The notes below the pieces were generated by a model. The model searched no databases, was not told the origin of the DNA, and saw nothing but the letters and a program-made list of their open reading frames with translations. From NCBI GenBank assembly GCA_949152475.1, contig OX424556.1, positions 930,001 through 994,000 of the forward strand: DNA of 64,000 nucleotides, written 5' to 3'. The translations under genes and the position numbers were made by a program. How positions within the stretch are numbered: position 1 is the first letter of the stretch; every line of letters begins with the position of its first letter. Of the stretch, positions 28,570 to 40,588 are shown one piece after another. Source of the DNA: Terebella lapidaria. Taxonomy: Eukaryota > Annelida > Polychaeta > Terebellida > Terebellidae.

Positions 28570-29410
28570 ATGACCGCGCCCGGTCGCCTCATCAGAGATG
28601 ACCAGATCGGCGGAACCGCTCACCCTTCCCGAACCCATTGAGCCTCTCGGAGCCAATATCGGAGAGGGAGCAGCGGCTGATTTCCATCGCGCTTGAACAG
28701 TACAAGCGGAATCAGCCTGCTGCTTTGAGCGTCGATCCGACGATCCCCTACAGTCCGGGGATGACTGGACCAGTGGCCCCTCCCCAAGTCCTACCAAGTC
28801 CGCAGACGCCGGTGGTCTCAGCAATGGGATCCGAGCCTGCTCCGCAACTTGGAGGTACCACGCTAGCCACCGCTTCGACCGTTCCTACGGCCGGAGTGTC
28901 CGCCGCGTGGTCAGCCTATCCTGGCAATCAGGGTGTGTTGGGCATGCAATGGCAACCCGTGGCTTCGGCCCCTAGCTACGTCAGCTATGCCGCTCATCTG
29001 GAACCTATCCAGTAGGATCGACGGGGGTCCCGAACACACCAAGTCAGGGTAGGCTACCTGTGGGTATGTACCCGGCGGCGAGTGTGAGCTTCCCAGCTCC
29101 CATGTCCGTGGTGTATGGGTCTGCACCTGCGAACTCCACCGTGGGAGCGGGTAGTGCTCGGACCTTGCCGCCTTACACTGCCGACCCCGGAGCTGGATCC
29201 GCCAACCGGGCGCTCTCTCCGCGCGACCGAAGGCCAGATCAGTCTTCCTGGCGGAAGAAGTTCAACGGGGATAACATCGATCTGGAGGATTACTTACTCC
29301 AGGTATGGCGGACGGCAGTGTATGAAGGATGGACCCAGGAGGAAGCTGGGCATATCCTCTCGGGGAGCCTGGAAGGAAAGGCCCAGCAACTTCGCTTGCT
29401 GTTCACTAAT
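28570..29410 (+). mobile_element. Gag-like region of the Gypsy-type fossil
   Basis: Open reading segments rich in Pro/Ala/Ser, then a charged part with SWRKKFNGDNIDLEDYLLQV and GWTQEEAGHILSGSLEGKA, which resembles the capsid-type core of Gypsy gag proteins. No zinc knuckle is seen. Part of a broken element. Confidence 0.55.
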
Positions 29411-30105
29411 GAACCGGTCGTTCGAGGAAACCCTCACCAACGTCCAGATGGTGCTCCACCGCATCCGCGGAGCAGGCCTTAAATTGAAGCCCAGTAAGTG
29501 TGAACTTTTCGCCCAGGAGATCCTGTACTTGGGCTTCATGGTAACAGGCACCGGAGTTAGACCAGACCCCGCGAAGATCTAGGCCTTACAGAACTGGCCC
29601 CGGCCTTGTAACGTGGCGGACGTGAGGTCCTTTTTGGGCTTCGCGAGCTACCACCGCCGGTTTATTCGAGGCTTTGCGGAGATCGCGTGTCCCCTTACTA
29701 TCCTCACGGAAAAGGGCGCCGATGTTGTCTGGCAAGCTGAGCAGGCAATCGCCTTAGTAGCTGCCCCGGTGCTGCGGCACCCTCGTCCGGACTGCGAGTT
29801 CATCCTGGACACTGACGCGGGTAACTTTGCACTCAGCGGTGTCCTCTCGCAGATCGTCGACAGGCAAGAGCGGATAGTGGCTTATGCGAGTGTGGCTTTG
29901 AGTCGCTCTCAAATGAACTACTGCACCACTGATCACAGCTCGCTGAGATGGCTCCTCAACTATAGTGAGGCCGATGGCTTGGTGGCCCGGTGGCTCGTCA
30001 AACTCCAGGAGTATGACATGCAAATTGAGCACCGCGCCGGAAAGCTGCACGGCAACGCTGACGGATTCTCACGTTGTCATAAGTGCAAGAACCCTAACTG
30101 TGCCG
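29410..30105 (+). mobile_element. Reverse transcriptase and RNase H region of the Gypsy-type fossil
   Basis: Contains GLKLKPSKCELFAQEILYLG (RT end), VRSFLGFASYHRRFIRGFAE (RT/RNase H connection) and FILDTDAGNFALSGVLSQ with YCTTDHSSLRWLL (RNase H). These are typical Ty3/Gypsy sequences. The front of the RT domain is not seen. Part of a broken element. Confidence 0.85.
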
Positions 30106-30399
30106 GGATGACTCCATTCCAGCGCGTTGGGGATTCTTCCTCAGACTCGGAATTGGACCTTCCGGGAAGGCCGCAGGCTGCCGCCCCCTCTAACAACACG
30201 GCGGCCCGAGCCACAAGAGTCCACCCGTGCGTGAGGACCCGCCGATACCGGCGATGGCGTCCCGCGTTTGAACCGGAGGTGCGACTCAGCTCCTGCGAGT
30301 CTTCCTCGAGTCCGACGGTGTACTCCTCGTGGGTACCCTCCATGCATCGGGTGAGTCCGAGTACGAGCGGTCTTTGCCCCCTGTGGTAATGGCCGCTGG

Positions 30400-31190
30400 T
30401 GCGCAGTCGGACGGGTCGGATGAGGAGCCGAACTACTTGGGCGGTTACTCTCCGGCACAACTGGCTGCGAAGCAGAGCGCTGACAGTGATCTGGCAACGG
30501 TGATAAAAGCCCTTGAGGCCGGCCAGAAACCCTTCAAGGATGAGCGGAAAACCTACAGGGAGGAGACCCAGTCTCTCATCTCCCAGTGGGAAAGACTCTC
30601 CTTGAGGGATGGCCTCTTGTACCGGCGCTATGAGCCACCGAGCCCACTGCCCTCTATTTGGCAGTTGGTGCTACCGGCGGAGCTGCGTAAAGAAGTGCTC
30701 CATCAGTTGCATGACCTCCGGGTGACTGGTCACCTGGGAATCCGGAGGACCGTCCATCGGCTACAACAGCGCTTTCACTGGCCTGATTTCGGATTGGATG
30801 TGCAACGGTGTCAGGCTCAGTGTCAGGCTCGCATAGGAGTTCCGGCTCCTGGCCGCCACCCCTTGACCAGGGTTAAGGCTGGCGCGCCTTTTGACCAGAT
30901 GGCCCTGGACATACTGGATACCCATCGGGTCACCCCGCGTGGTTTCCGGTACATCCTGGTGATCTCGGACTATTTTACCAAATATACCGACGCCTACCCA
31001 CTGCGCCATCAGACTACGGACGAGGTAGCTCAGTTGCTGGTGAATAGGTGAGTGTTTACCATGGTGTACCTAAGCAGGTACATTCGGATCAGGGCACGCA
31101 ATTTGAGAGCAACCTGTTCTGGAACCTAGCACAGATGCTGGGCAGTACCAAGATGCGGACCACGCTTTACCGGCCCCAGCCTAGACGCGT
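30400..31190 (+). mobile_element. Integrase region of the Gypsy-type fossil
   Basis: Contains the N-terminal zinc-binding-like part (LHDLRVTGHLGIRRTVHRLQ) and the catalytic core parts FDQMALDILDTHRVTPRGF and VHSDQGTQFESN. These are Ty3/Gypsy integrase features. Part of a broken element. Confidence 0.85.
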
Positions 31191-34150
31191 CTGCCGCATG
31201 CCACAGGAAGGAGATCTCCGACTGGAGCTTCTCCGGAGGCAAGCGGAAGCGGATGGGGCCACGGACCTGTCCACGGCCGTGTTGAAGGCTGGGTGGCAGG
31301 CTTTCGTTGAACAGCAACGGAAAGCCGCCGCCCAACGCGTGGAGAGTGTGCCTAGCCGAACTAGGTCGAAGTCTCATCCGAGAAAATCGTCATGCCGACG
31401 GTCCTCCACGGAGCAGCCATCTCTCAAGAGGCTGCGGGCTGAAATGGGCCCCGAACTCCCTGGTGTGCGGCAGGGCATAACGTTTCTTACGTGGAATGGC
31501 AGGGATGCATACTCCCGACGACCGTCGGAGGCGGGTGCGACGGCTGACACGCCTTTTACCAGGCCTCGTCCACTGACGGATGAGGAGTGTGTCGGACTGC
31601 CACCCGTGACAGGGAACCGGGTTGAATACCCCTTCTGTCCGCAGTCCCTGGAAGGGTATGAAGACCCCCATAATGCCCTCAACCGGGATCGTAGGTACCC
31701 TACCTACGACCACCTGAGCCGGCATATTGCGGGTTATCATTACCCCTGGGTGAAGCTGTTTCTCTGCAGACGATGCTACGCACGTGGCCCTCGGGAGAGA
31801 TTCTTCCCCAGTTTGGAGGCCTTAAACGCTCACCGCGCGGGTGCCCACCGCGGTGAGGGACTTCACACCGAAGGTGATGAGGTCGGGCCTGTATTCAATT
31901 ATGGATACATTCCAGCTCAGGTGGCGCCAGTCATGACCACGTCAGGATCGGCGAAGAACCGTATCTTCCACTACGGTCCGTAGCGCTTCGGACAACGCAT
32001 CATAGACAATAGTTGGAGAGAGTCTGGCATCGTGTCGGTAGGCTCGAGCTACGCAGCTCGCCTGACGGCAACTATGAGCCAGACCCTGGCGGAGTACGCG
32101 ACGGCAGCAGAAGCCGTCCGGACAGCAGCAGAGGCTGTCCGCCAACCGACGGCTAACCAACAAGAGGAAGAACGGACCCGGATCACCACGGTCATGTTGG
32201 AGATGACGTGTGGCCTCCCCTAAGCCGCGAAGCACCCCCTCGAAGACGAAGGGGAAGAGTTCGTCCTCCGGAACCGCTCCGGACCGGACGACCCCTCTTC
32301 GGTCTCCAGGTGCTTTGTCGGTGGAGGAGTATCCGGCCTTGCTGGAGGTGACGGTCCCCGGAGGTCCATCAGAGAGGCGTGTGAACAGTCCCGCCAGAGC
32401 TCTACGGCGACCCCTCGTGAGGCTGTCTTCATGGCAATTGGATACGGACGTGCGCCACCTCTCTCGAGGTCGACGTCCGCGTCCGCTATACCGATTGAAG
32501 GGACATCCACGGGTTGGCAAAATATTGCCTCCCTGAACATGGACTCCATCAAACCTGTAGAGGATGTACTCAGACAGTACGATTCCGCGACTGCGAGGGC
32601 TTACGAGACTCTCCGCGAGTCTGTGAGCCAGGCGGTCGGCCATCGCCGAGATGGCCAGGAACGTATACCGTCGGACCCAGCGCTGGCCAACCTGCCGGTA
32701 CCCCGAGCCATCAGTGACTTGGGATCTGGAGGAGTGGCCGCGTTGGTCCGCGTGTGGGAAGAGCACCCCTGGGATCACCCCCAGCGAGGCAGGCTCACCC
32801 AAACTGCGGAGTACCTCGTTGCGGAGATGGACCGCTCTCTGGAATGGCTTAGCTGGTACCGAGCAGAGGCCCCAGCGCTGGCCACTTGGCACATGACCAG
32901 GGCCTCATGGAAGGTACCCGGCGGAGCCTTGAGAGCTACCGGACTCTGGTGGCGGAGCGTGAGCGGCAAGGTTTCGAGCAAGGGAGAGCTGCCGCCTGAG
33001 CCGCCGAGTCCGAACAGGTCTCCCTCCCCCCCCCCCCCCCCCGAGGTCACCCCTAACCCCATGACGCTAGTGTGTCTTTGGATAAACTATTTGGTCGGGC
33101 TTTGTTTCTATTGCAAAATGTTGTATTTTACGTTTGTTATTGGCATCATCAAAATCTACTGTATTTGTGGTAATAGATTGATACCTACATTCATACCACT
33201 GAGTCGGTGTCACTGCTGGCGGACGTTAAATCTGTCCCCGAGGATACCATCAACTCAGTAGCCTTCTGGCTATTGATTAGGTACTTATGTACTTGTCATA
33301 TATCTGTTCCATGGGGTTTGTTTCGGATTTCTAAAATATGTTCATAGGTTGTTGGGCAGTTGTATACTAATTCCATCAGGTGTACAGTAGAAACAACTAC
33401 ATTTAACACACTGTCTGCCCCTGATGACGCCAGTGTGTCTTTGGATAAACTATTTGGTCGGGCTTTGTTTCTATTGCAAAATGTTGTATTTTACGTTTGT
33501 TATTGGCATCATCAAAATCTACTGTATTTGTGGTAATAGATTGATACCTACATTCACCCCTGAAGTGCAAAGGCTGGTGGCTGAGAATGAGGAGCTACGG
33601 CGTCGTTTAGGTGAAGCCGAGGCTGCTCAAGCTCGCCTCCCTCAGGGCGTCGACGACCCGATGTCGTCCACCCTAAACCAATCTATTGCCCAGCGGGCGG
33701 ATGCAGCCCTGGAGCTGGCCATCTACCCCATTCTTGTCAAGAAATGAGGAGAGCGTACGGCCGACCAGGAGCGCACCCGCGATGTGGTAGAGATGTTCGC
33801 CGCTGTAGCCAACTTAGGCGCGACGGCTCTGCCAACCTCCTTCCTGTTGGCTCCGACAGCAGGGCTCCCCAATGAAGCCCGTGCAACCGCCTCCAGGCCT
33901 GCCTCGTCTGCTTGTGCAGCCGGAATTCCAATTGGCGGCTCCGCTCATGGAGCGCCCAGCTCCACAGCGAAGGGACCCGCCTCCGCCACCCAGCCCCAAG
34001 AAGAGCGGCACAGACGAGCAGCCAATGGAGGAGGGGGAAGGCTAATGTAGCCTCGTCGCTGCGGCAACGCGGCGACGTGCAGCGCCCAGCTCCACAGCGT
34101 AGGGACCCGCCTCCGCCACCCAGCCCCAAGAAGAGCGGCACAGACGAGCA
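31190..34150 (+). mobile_element. Unusual 3' region after integrase, zinc-finger-like and coiled-coil-like parts
   Basis: About 3 kb lies between the integrase and the right LTR, far more than most Gypsy elements have. One part encodes two C2H2-like units: YPFCP with a later HLSRHIAGYH, and LFLCRRCYARG with ALNAHRAGAH. Another encodes a heptad-rich VQRLVAENEELRRRLGEAEA. Proline-rich segments lie between, and the region ends with acidic PMEEGEG just before the polypurine tract. I do not recognise an envelope or known accessory protein. Broken, with a nested TRIM-like insertion. Confidence 0.5.
33062..33556 (+). mobile_element. TRIM-like element nested in the Gypsy-type fossil
   Basis: Two 132-bp direct repeats (33062-33193 and 33425-33556) both start TGACGC and end CATTCA, so they have TG...CA ends like LTRs, with about 230 bp between. 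The flanks share CCCC. Size and layout fit a terminal-repeat retrotransposon in miniature. The two repeats are almost identical, so it is young. Confidence 0.55.
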
Positions 34151-34166
34151 GCCAATGGAGGAGGGG

Positions 34167-36480
34167 GAAGGCTAATGTAGCCTCGTCACTGCGGCAACGC
34201 GGCGACGTGCAGGAGCTGCTTCCGCGGCTCCGCCCTGCCTTGGACTCGCCCTGCGGGTCTGAGGAGCCGGCCGGCCTGGCCGGCATCCTTTTGTAGAGGT
34301 ACTACTACTTTTGATCACTCGGTGTGTTGTTTTACAACATTTTCTAAATTTAAAAGTTAACCTTAAAGATATTCCAAAGACTCGACACACCGTCCCTTTC
34401 GGCAGATGAACTTCCAAGGTCATCATCCTTTTTGGACTACCTCGGTCAAAATTTTAGCTTGTTTATTAGGGTTTTTTTTTTTCAAAATTGTAGAGCGCGT
34501 TATAGCTTACTCCGTAAGTCCAGGGGTTGTTCCCCATTCTTCCAAAACGGACCCTTAAGGTCTTAGTCTTTTGCGCCATGACTTCCGGGTACCGCTCACC
34601 TTGCTTCCTTCTGGTTCTGCCATGCGATGCCCTCGTCATGTTTTGCAGTTTTGGGCACAGGCGGAGCATGTTGGGGACCAACATTGTAAGAAGGGGGTAA
34701 TGCGGCGATTTTGCCCAAAGATCGCAGCAGGTGTCTTTGTTAAACACTCTAGTTTTACGGCCTTTGTTTTGGACGCTTCTGTTCGAAGCACGCGCTGCCT
34801 AGCAACGCTCTCCAACTCTCTCGCTCCAGTAAGCAACGAGACAATCAGAGATTGCAGACCCTCGCCCTTCAGATTTAGTCACTAAAATTAGGCGATAATT
34901 GAGAGTTTTGATCTTAAGACCACCGCTTGTACGCCATACGATTGGGAATTGGCCAAAGAAAAATACAAAAATAGATTGAACATTTAATATTGATTAGAAC
35001 CAGAGTTATAGCCAATAATGTGATTTTCTTTTTTCCATTGCCATGGCAACCGTTTTCACCCGATTTTGGCAAAATTTGAAAGGGACTGAGCCACTACCAT
35101 AGCATTCCAGCCCTATAAATTTCAAATCGATCGGACCGTATGCCATTGAGTTATGAGCGCAGACATTTGCACTGAAACGTCGCTGGCCAAAAATAACGGA
35201 AATCATGACCCCCAGTTTTTCGACATCGGGCGATAATGGAGAGTTTTCGTCGTACGACCATCGGTCATGCACCAAACGATCGGGAAATTGGCTGAAGAAA
35301 AATATAAAAATAGTTCAAAAAATTAATATCAAGTAGAACCGGAGTTAGAGCCAATTATGTGATTTTCTTTTTTTCCGTTGCCATGGCAACCGTTTTCATC
35401 CGATTTTGGCAAAATTTTAAAGGGACTGAGCCACCACCATAGCACTCTTGCCCTATAAATTTCAAATCGATCGGACCGTTTGCCTTTGAGTTATGAGCGC
35501 AGACATCTGCACTGAAACGTCGCTGGCCAAAAAAAATCGAAACCGTGACCCCCAATTTTTCGACATCGGGCGATAATAGAGAGTTTTGGTCGTACGACCA
35601 CGGGCCATATATCAGATGATCAGGAATTGGCCATAGAAAAATACAAAATTAGTTAGAAAAATTTATCTTGAATAGAACCGGAGTTATGGTCAATTATTGA
35701 TTTTTACATTTTCCGTTGCCATGGCAACAGTTTTTGTCCGATTTTGACCAGATTCGAGGAGGACCGAGCCACTGAGATACCGCTTCATCCCTATAAGTTT
35801 CATGTTGATCGGACCATTCTCCTTTGAGATATGCGCGCGGACAGACAAACATACAAACAAACAAACATACAAACGGACAGACCCAATTGCAATACCCTCT
35901 GCCCCTATCGGGGCGAGGGTAATAACAATGGTTTTACGTAATCTCCTTCGTTTCTCGTGCTCTAGTGTATTATATATATTCTGGAGGCGTTTTGTTCAGG
36001 GAAGTTGTCTCAGAGCAAGGCGAGAGAGACGACGGAGAGCTCGGCCATGAGCTCTACGTCCTCGATCCGTGGCTAAGGCCCTGACGGGCCCCTGGGGACG
36101 ACTCCACTAGGGGGCCCGGGCTGGGTTAGACCTTGATGACTCGGGGGCGCACGCCCTCTGGATCACCGGTTTTCCTCACCCGGGATGGTGCAACACAGGC
36201 TCTGGCGGACTGTCGGGCTGTCCGGGGTTCCATCCCCGAGGCGGACCGCGGCGAGCCAAGCCTTACAGTTAACACCACGGTGATGATCGTGTATCTGAGT
36301 GGTGTCCGCATGTCTGGGCTCGCTGGGCGGGCTGCTACCTGGTTAACATTCTAATGATAGAGTAATGACTGCGCCTGCAGTGACCCTCGGTGAGCGGACT
36401 ATCCGCGAGGATTTGAGGATAGCGGGTGCACGTCCGCGATGACCTGTGGTGAGAGGACTCGAGGATCCCGGATAGCGGAC
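34167..36480 (+). repeat. Right LTR of the Gypsy-type fossil, with nested insertion
   Basis: Starts TGTAGCCTCG right after the polypurine tract. It matches the left LTR up to GTAAGCAA at 34836, is interrupted by the 34837-35922 insertion, then resumes with TAACAATGG and continues to the end segment shared with 26105-26200. Confidence 0.65.
34837..35922 (+). mobile_element. Hairpin-ended insertion, Helitron-like, about 1.09 kb
   Basis: About three units of roughly 340 bp, each with GTTGCCATGGCAACCGTTTT. Then come an (ACAAACA)n-type microsatellite (about 35844-35875), a spacer and a terminal hairpin GCCCCTATCGGGGC (35901-35914) extended by CCCTC/GAGGG, ending GGTAA. The left LTR gives the empty site (GTAAGCAATAACAATGG): the insertion lies between A and T with no target duplication. 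Layout (microsatellite, spacer, hairpin, end) is the same as in the HINE-like heads. No protein coding. Confidence 0.65.
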
Positions 36481-36483
36481 GAT

Positions 36484-36715
36484 GTTAAAACTTCACAAAG
36501 TGTTCTATGAATTAACTCAGCAGAGCCCCCATTATGAAGGAAAAATTGGGTGAAAGTTCCAAAAAAATTTCAATGGCCAAAATTTTTTATTTTTTTTTGC
36601 TGGAAATGGCTCAAAATGAATAGTGACTTGATTTGGGACAAAAAAAAACCATTTTTTTTGCCCACCCGTCAAAAATTCAAAATGGCCACCACACAAAGAT
36701 CGGGTCGAGTTCCGT
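36484..36715 (-). repeat. HINE-body fragment
   Basis: Words such as GCCCCCATTATGAAGGAAAA and AAAATTCAAAATGGCC in minus orientation. No head or tail. Confidence 0.55.
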
Positions 36716-37200
36716 GTTCACCTCCACGTAAGAAGCTTCCAGATCTCACCGTACGGTGTCGCTCGCGACCAGACATTTATGCTCCAGTCACATCAGGCAA
36801 GACAATACCACTGCAACGCCAGCTCTTGAGTCTGTCAACAAAAATATCAAGTCATGTAACTGTCATGTCAAAGCAATGTAGTCAAGTCTTTAACATGTCA
36901 AAGCATTGCCATATCATGTCAACTCATGCAACTGACATTCCATTCATGTCATTGCCATACCAACTATGTCAGCTAATGTCACATCATGTCAACTTATCGC
37001 CTCACCAGCATGCAAACTATGTCAGCACGATGTCACATCATGTCAAATCATGTCAATATAATGTTGACCATCAGCTCTTGCCTGTGAATCCCAAAACCCA
37101 GGGAAAATAATGCTAATCTCCAATGGCGCCCAAATGTTCTTAATGTCACTCCAATGTCACATCAATATCACTAATTTCAAATTAATGCCAGCATTAAACA
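36716..37200. repeat. ATGTCA word-rich block
   Basis: From about 36850 the word ATGTCA (and CATGTCA) recurs roughly every 10-30 bp in irregular spacing, with similar words (TTGCCAT, AATGTCAC). It is a degenerate repeat without fixed period. An open frame through it has no recognisable domain. Confidence 0.5.
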
Positions 37201-37640
37201 GATTTTGAGAAAATGACTGTCAAAGTAAAAAATTGGCCATTTTTTTGACGAAAACGGCCACCATTTTGAGAAAAAAAAGCGAAAATAAAAAAACTAAAAC
37301 ATACCTCCCTCTCGATATATGTTTAGGCATTTTGTGCAAAATTTGAGAAAAATCTGATCGTAAACTTTGAAGATAAAATTGTTTAAGGACGGACGACAGA
37401 CGGACGGACGGACAACGGACGCAACGCCATGGCAATAGGTTATCGGACCATAGGGTAGGTAACCTAAAAAAGCAAAAAAAAATAGCCCAAAGGCTAAGAT
37501 AGGTGACCGGACAATTTTGATTTGGCCATGGCAGGTAACCGACCTTGAGATTTACCAATCAAGGTTATCAGTGTGAACATATGACGTTGAGATTTACCAA
37601 TCAAGGTCATCTGTGTGAATTACAAAAGAAACGGTTCTGT
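37201..37640 (-). repeat. HINE head (minus) followed by HINE tail (minus)
   Basis: Minus body and a (GACG)n head end at about 37468 (CAATAGGTTATCGGACC...GTAACCTAAAAA). Directly after, TAGCCCAAAGGCTA starts the tail of a second minus-oriented copy, which runs to about 37640. The two copies therefore sit head to tail. Confidence 0.6.
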
Positions 37641-37660
37641 ACTGATATGAATCAGACCAC

Positions 37661-40407
37661 CAGTGGCGGATCTAGGAATTTTATTGGGGGGAGCAGTGAT
37701 CATTCAGACTCATGTATTACGGGAGAGAGTCCTAGCTCATTGGCGTGGGGTCTGGGGCCCACCCAGGGCCCCAGATGCTGAATGGGTTTAGATGTTCTCT
37801 GATTGATTCTGAGCATTTTAAGGACATCAAACATACCGGTAGTCTCCAAATCTAACGATTTTGTGTGTGAATTTTCCGGAGAATGAGATTGAGATTCTAA
37901 AAATTGAGACTTTCACTGAGCATTCCATGACATTACATTCCATCGATGATCGAACATGTCGTCTGACACATATCTAATCCAAGTTTAAGGGTGTGAATCG
38001 CCTAGCATTTGGGAATATCTTTAGTTTTGTATTGATCCATGTTAGTCTTTATAGCTTCGCCATATAAACACCAAATTGCCCAAAAAGTTGACCATGGCTA
38101 CTCTTACTCTGGTCAATAAATATTTTGGCAAGAAAGTTATAATTTGTTCGATCACGCAATGAATACATACAGCTGAACGTCACTGTAAGATAATAAGGTA
38201 GATCTTCAATCCATGTACATGTCTCGTGGGGAAACTTTCAGGATACTGGGGAAACATGATATAGATCACTAACCGAGACTTACTTTTTGGATGATGTTCA
38301 TGGATATGTAGTATTTATTTGGATTTTTACAAATTTAGCAGAAGTAGCGGATTTGTTGGTGAAAGCATGCGGCATTCATAATATCTCACTCACTGCAGCT
38401 TTCGGTGCACATGAATGGATTACTAGTACGCTGTATGCATTACAGTGACCACGACTCTACTCAAGCGAATCATAGCGATCTGACTTTCCTCAGGTGTTGA
38501 AACTCAATGGAAATCATGCCATACACTCAACTCTCTCTAATTTAGCAAGCAAGTCATTGTTTGTCGGCTCATTCTTTTCATGTATGCAATAACAAATGGG
38601 GCTTACAGTTTTGAAATACGCCAGACTTTCGTTGACGTACATAAACCTACTGGAAAAAGAAGCATCTGTATGAACTTGCTTGTATAGTGTACACCATTTC
38701 TCACATTATGTGCAGTGAATTTCAGAGAACTAATTCTCGGTTCGTGATCACGAATATACGAACTTATTGTTGTGCAAGTATCATCGCAATTAACACCGTC
38801 ATGAGAAAGTTCTACCTTGTTATCTGTTGCATACACTCAGTTTTTTATATTCATAGACTATCATAGTAAATCCTCGTTTTAATATAGTATAATATATAAC
38901 ACGTAGCAACTACAGATCAAATTTGAAATAGATTTGATCAGAATTCGCGAGATATGGACAAAAACGTACACCGGTATGGTTTGCGTTACAATGGAAATTC
39001 CTAGGCGATTCCCCACCTTAAATGCAACCATCCATGTTCTGATCCTACCAGGGCCGTAGCTCTCCCTCCCCTGCCCCAACTTGAAGACCCCAAAAAGGGA
39101 AATCCGAACGGGGAGAAAAAAAGAGCAAAAGTAGAGAAGGTGGAAATGAAGGAGGGTGGAAATGGAAATGAAAACAATGGAAATGAAAGCAATATTTGTA
39201 CTGAACAAACGAAACAAACGGTTTTTGCAGAGTGTTGGTATCCTGATCAGAACACTGATTTTTTTCCGAAAATTTTGTTTATTTGACTTTGGCGGGAGCA
39301 GTAGAAACATGATATAGATCACTAACCGAGACTTACTTTTTGGATGATGTTCATGGATATGTAGTATTTATTTGGATTTTTACAAATTTAGCAGAAGTAG
39401 CGGATTTGTTGGTGAAAGCATGCGGCATTCATAATATCTCACTCACTGCAGCTTTCGGTGCACATGAATGGATTACTAGTACGCTGTATGCATTACAGTG
39501 ACCACGACTCTACTCAAGCGAATCATAGCGATCTGACTTTCCTCAGGTGTTGAAACTCAATGGAAATCATGCCATACACTCAACTCTCTCTAATTTAGCA
39601 AGCAAGTCATTGTTTGTCGGCTCATTCTTTTCATGTATGCAATAACAAATGGGGCTTACAGTTTTGAAATACGCCAGACTTTCGTTGACGTACATAAACC
39701 TACTGGAAAAAGAAGCATCTGTATGAACTTGCTTGTATAGTGTACACCATTTCTCACATTATGTGCAGTGAATTTCAGAGAACTAATTCTCGGTTCGTGA
39801 TCACGAATATACGAACTTATTGTTGTGCAAGTATCATCGCAATTAACACCGTCATGAGAAAGTTCTACCTTGTTATCTGTTGCATACACTCAGTTTTTTA
39901 TATTCATAGACTATCATAGTAAATCCTCGTTTTAATATAGTATAATATATAACACGTAGCAACTACAGATCAAATTTGAAATAGATTTGATCAGAATTCG
40001 CGAGATATGGACAAAAACGTACACCGGTATGGTTTGCGTTACAATGGAAATTCCTAGGCGATTCCCCACCTTAAATGCAACCATCCATGTTCTGATCCTA
40101 CCAGGGCCGTAGCTCTCCCTCCCCTGCCCCAACTTGAAGACCCCAAAAAGGGAAATCCGAACGGGGAGAAAAAAAGAGCAAAAGTAGAGAAGGTGGAAAT
40201 GAAGGAGGGTGGAAATGGAAATGAAAACAATGGAAATGAAAGCAATATTTGTACTGAACAAACGAAACAAACGGTTTTTGCAGAGTGTTGGTATCCTGAT
40301 CAGAACACTGATTTTTTTCCGAAAATTTTGTTTATTTGACTTTGGCGGGAGCAGTAGCTCCCACCGCTCCAACCCCCCCCCCCCCCCCCCCCCTGGATCC
40401 GCCAGTG
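37661..40407. mobile_element. hAT-type non-autonomous element, 2.75 kb
   Basis: The left end CAGTGGCGGATCTAGG and the inverted right end CACTGGCGGATCCAGG form terminal inverted repeats. The flanks CAGACCAC (37653-37660) and AAGACCAC (40408-40415) form an 8-bp target duplication with one mismatch. CAGTGGCGGATC-type ends and 8-bp duplications are features of hAT elements. The interior has a 1053-bp tandem duplication, a poly-C run of about 22 near 40374-40393 and no transposase; the longest open frame (about 147 codons) has no hAT domain. Confidence 0.75.
38251..40356. repeat. 1053-bp perfect tandem duplication inside the hAT element
   Basis: Bases 38251-39303 are repeated at 39304-40356 with no difference that I can see. 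The junction joins GGCGGGAGCAGTAG to AAACATGATATAG. The duplication ends close to the poly-C run. Confidence 0.85.
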
Positions 40408-40588
40408 AAGACCACTACAGCAGAACACAAAATGGCATGTTTATGCTAGTATCAGTATAATTCCTCCATTTTCACGTGTTTCATTGTGTTTTGAGTCTTA
40501 TCCCTGGGGTATGACTGGTTCATCCTTTATCAGTCTAATTCTTGGGCTGTAACCTTGTTATTAGTCCACTTCCTGAGCTATAATCATA

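Larger units (their letters stand above)
27296..36480 (+). mobile_element. Ty3/Gypsy-type LTR retrotransposon fossil (mosaic)
   Basis: A Metaviridae-like element on the plus strand. LTR-related sequence at 27364-28520 and 34167-36480 brackets an internal region with gag-like, RT, RNase H and integrase parts in that order (28.6-31.2 kb) and an unusual 3' region (31.2-34.15 kb). A polypurine tract (GGAGGAGGGGGAAGG) directly precedes the right LTR start TGTAGCC, and the same purine tract precedes the left LTR. It is broken, with several interruptions and rearranged ends. Nested inside are a TRIM-like element (33062-33556) and a hairpin-ended insertion in the right LTR (34837-35922). LTR copies are still clearly alike, suggesting moderate or young age. 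Confidence 0.8.

Noticed and set aside
38879-40372. Transposase within the hAT-type element
   Set aside because: The two 146-147-codon frames are copies of one duplicated stretch with hydrophobic low-complexity translation. No hAT dimerisation or catalytic motifs are visible.
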